Both the position numbers and the translations under genes were made by a program. DNA of 16,575 bases from an uncultured Alphaproteobacteria bacterium. GTDB lineage: Bacteria > Pseudomonadota > Alphaproteobacteria > RF32 > CAG-239. Under the pieces are notes generated by a model. That model worked only from the letters and a program-made list of their open reading frames with translations. It ran no database searches and was not told where the DNA came from. The stretch covers positions 1-16,575 of the forward strand of contig CAKQMD010000030.1 in NCBI GenBank assembly GCA_934254925.1. Direction: 5' to 3'. Positions 15,022-16,575 of the stretch are shown here, in pieces; the stretch's first letter is position 1; every line of letters starts with the position of its first letter.

Positions 15022-16520
15022 TTTTTGCTGGCACAGATTTGGCAACATTCGTCGGTGAATGTACAAGGTTTACAAGCGGTTTCCGTGCTGCCAAAAGGAC
15101 AATGGCTGTTGCTGACGCATTTTTTGCAAATGGCGCCATTGGTGTCGGTCAATGTTTCGGAGGCGAACTGCGAGCTTGTGCAGGTATTGGAATAACCGGT
15201 TTTGGTGCAGGGAATGGTTTCGCAGGATGTTTTGTCGGCATTGGGTCTTTTTCCCGTAGGACAGTCTTGCGCTTGGGTGCATTTCCCGTCGCATTTTTCC
15301 ACACAGCGTTGATTGCTTTTCAGAGTAACCTCGGCTTTGCAGACGCAGGATTTGCCGTCCGGCGCTTTTTGTTGCCCCGAGGAACAGTATTTGGTTTTGA
15401 CGCAATTGCCGTTGCAGTATTCAACGCAGTAACGGTCGGTGTATTTTGAGAGGTCGATTGAAGTACTGCGACAGACGCAGGAGTTGTTGGAGACGTATTG
15501 GTTGCTTTCGCAGGTAATGGCTTTGACGCAGTTATCACCGCATTTTTGCGCACAATATCCGTTGGAAGGAATTTCGACTGTTTCCGGGCAAGTACATTTA
15601 TAGCAGGTTAGGGTTTGCCCGGCGGAAGTCGGTGCCCGAGGAAGCTTGGTGCAGCTTTTTCCGTCTGTGGAGGTCGGGCTTTCCTGATAACCACTGTTGA
15701 TTTCGGCGCAGGTTTTTGGGGTGCATTTTCCGCAAAAAGCCGTTATGGACGCTGAAATGTTATAATTGTTTTGTACCCATTTGCCATTCTCGTTAAGACA
15801 GTTGTTTTTCGCGGTTGTCATTTGGGAATAGGTTTCATAATAAGTTTTTCCGTCCTTGCAAACTGTTGCTGTGACACAGGATCCTTTGCAAGAAGGTTGG
15901 GACGAACCGCTTATATAAGAATTGCATTTATATCCCGGTTTGCAGAAGCATTCCACGTAAGTTTCGCCGTTGACGGAGCAGGTGGAGGTGCCTTTGACGG
16001 AGTTGGCAGGACAAGATTTTTGATATTGTGACGGGCAGACACAGGCGGTTTTGCCGCTGTTGGGCGTAGTGGGATAAGAACAGACTTCCTTTTTGACGCA
16101 GTTTCCGCCACAGGTCTCAAGGCAGATCTCGGCCGAACTTAAGGTGACAGTGGCGGGACAATTGTTGACACAGCGTCCATAGGTCCCGCAGCCGGATTTG
16201 GGGCATTTTTCCAGAGTATATCCTTCGGGACAGGAGGTTACGCCTTTGGAATAGCCCGAGCATAAAACCGCGCATTGGTCGACTTCAGAGGGAGTGCCTG
16301 TCAGGTCTCCGTTAAAATCATGATAATCCGGCAGCCAATACACTTTTGCCAATTTTTGAGAAGAAGCGATAGGTTTCAGATCAGCAGAATAAGATTGTGT
16401 ATGTATTGAGTTTTTATTAAGGTGGTGGAATGTATTTTGGGCGTAAGAAGCGTTTTGTGACAAAACGGATCCTCCCAAAATGAAGATAACGGCCCGTAAG
16501 ATGGATCGAAATCTAAGCAT
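14901..16520 (-). CDS. Exported Cys-rich repeat protein, 5' part (frame broken)
   Basis: A protein of unknown function, probably exported. The start at 16520 is chosen because AAGGAG lies 7 bases upstream and the next residues form a signal peptide (basic MLRFRSILR, hydrophobic AVIFILGGSVL, likely cleavage after SYA). A longer in-frame start at 16571 lacks both. The mature part is very rich in Cys, Lys, Thr, Ser and Asn. A C-x3-C-x3-C-x5-C module occurs four times, between spacers with CVC/CKC pairs and CPxGY-type motifs. This frame stays Cys-rich to SKK (residue 500) and then runs 38 residues without Cys (ending VSETLAQ), while the neighbouring frame continues the Cys pattern. That places a frame break at the A6 run. 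A disulfide-bonded surface or periplasmic role is inferred; no enzyme motif was seen. Confidence 0.75.
   Translation of the reverse strand: MLRFRSILRAVIFILGGSVLSQNASYAQNTFHHLNKNSIHTQSYSADLKPIASSQKLAKVYWLPDYHDFNGDLTGTPSEVDQCAVLCSGYSKGVTSCPEGYTLEKCPKSGCGTYGRCVNNCPATVTLSSAEICLETCGGNCVKKEVCSYPTTPNSGKTACVCPSQYQKSCPANSVKGTSTCSVNGETYVECFCKPGYKCNSYISGSSQPSCKGSCVTATVCKDGKTYYETYSQMTTAKNNCLNENGKWVQNNYNISASITAFCGKCTPKTCAEINSGYQESPTSTDGKSCTKLPRAPTSAGQTLTCYKCTCPETVEIPSNGYCAQKCGDNCVKAITCESNQYVSNNSCVCRSTSIDLSKYTDRYCVEYCNGNCVKTKYCSSGQQKAPDGKSCVCKAEVTLKSNQRCVEKCDGKCTQAQDCPTGKRPNADKTSCETIPCTKTGYSNTCTSSQFASETLTDTNGAICKKCVSNSHCPFGSTETACKPCTFTDECCQICASKKQTTKTNVIKSVPVVEWDAATAMVLTPRQKNGAVSETLAQ
15021..15026 (-). other. 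A6 run, likely frameshift site
   Basis: On the minus strand the codons are AGC AAA AAA CAG. A -1 slip, or one additional A, continues ACA GAC GAC CAA and restores the Cys-rich frame (T-D-D-Q-D-K-C). The run could be an assembly error, a phase-variable tract or a slippery site. Confidence 0.6.
15261..15554 (-). repeat. Cys-module repeats within the exported protein
   Basis: Three of the four C-x3-C-x3-C-x5-C modules lie here: CAQKCGDNCVKAITC (complement of 15510-15554), CVEYCNGNCVKTKYC (15384-15428) and CVEKCDGKCTQAQDC (15261-15305). The fourth, CLETCGGNCVKKEVC, is at 16080-16124. The common pattern is CxxxCxGxCVKxxxC. The modules are alike at protein level but differ at DNA level, so the repeat is old. 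Confidence 0.75.
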
Positions 16521-16554
16521 TGCCTCTCTCCTTATTCTGAAACCTATCTTCTTT

Positions 16555-16560
16555 ATTGTA
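16555..16560 (-). promoter_or_regulatory. Possible -10 of the Cys-rich gene
   Basis: On the minus strand TACAAT lies about 35 bases before the ATG at 16520, which would give a leader of about 28 bases containing AAGGAG. The -35 would fall just beyond the window edge, so the promoter cannot be confirmed. Confidence 0.35.
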
Positions 16561-16575
16561 GCGCGGAGCATAGAC

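Overview
The window looks like a chromosomal segment of a Gram-negative bacterium, most likely an uncultured host-associated (gut-type) alphaproteobacterium. This placement is an inference from three things: a catabolic nagA-nagB pair for amino sugars, an exported Cys-rich repeat protein of a kind I associate with gut alphaproteobacterial genomes, and generally compact, Shine-Dalgarno-led genes. No rRNA, tRNA, CRISPR array, integrase or transposase was seen.

Layout from left to right. (1) 1-339 has no gene. It holds two copies of a GC-rich, hairpin-forming ~50-bp repeat separated by a strongly purine-biased strand, then the terminator of the next operon. (2) On the minus strand, nagA then nagB (GlcNAc-6-P to GlcN-6-P to Fru-6-P), preceded by a second minus-strand operon, msrA-msrB, for repair of both methionine sulfoxide stereoisomers. 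(3) On the plus strand, divergent from msrA, a tight three-gene cassette (3432-6531): a degenerate SNF2-like helicase, an IbrA-type PP-loop/PAPS-reductase-like protein and an IbrB-type ParB/sulfiredoxin-fold protein. It ends in a terminator. This is the least understood and most interesting part of the window. (4) An ArsB/NhaD-type (IT superfamily) membrane transporter ending in a strong, bidirectional-looking terminator. (5) On the minus strand, a full-length UvrD/PcrA helicase. (6) Divergent from uvrD, a TPR protein - MoxR AAA+ ATPase - DUF58 protein operon, followed by a second TPR protein with its own promoter. (7) On the minus strand, a secreted Cys-rich repeat protein whose reading frame breaks at an A6 run. 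The two frames together give about 623 residues.

Functionally, nagAB feeds amino sugars into glycolysis, msrAB and uvrD are maintenance functions, and MoxR-DUF58 with TPR partners looks like a pared-down chaperone/assembly module without the usual membrane vWA partners. The helicase-IbrA-IbrB cassette combines DNA/RNA remodelling, PP-loop adenylation chemistry and a ParB/Srx fold, which makes it a candidate nucleic-acid modification, regulation or defence system. Its activity cannot be read from sequence alone.
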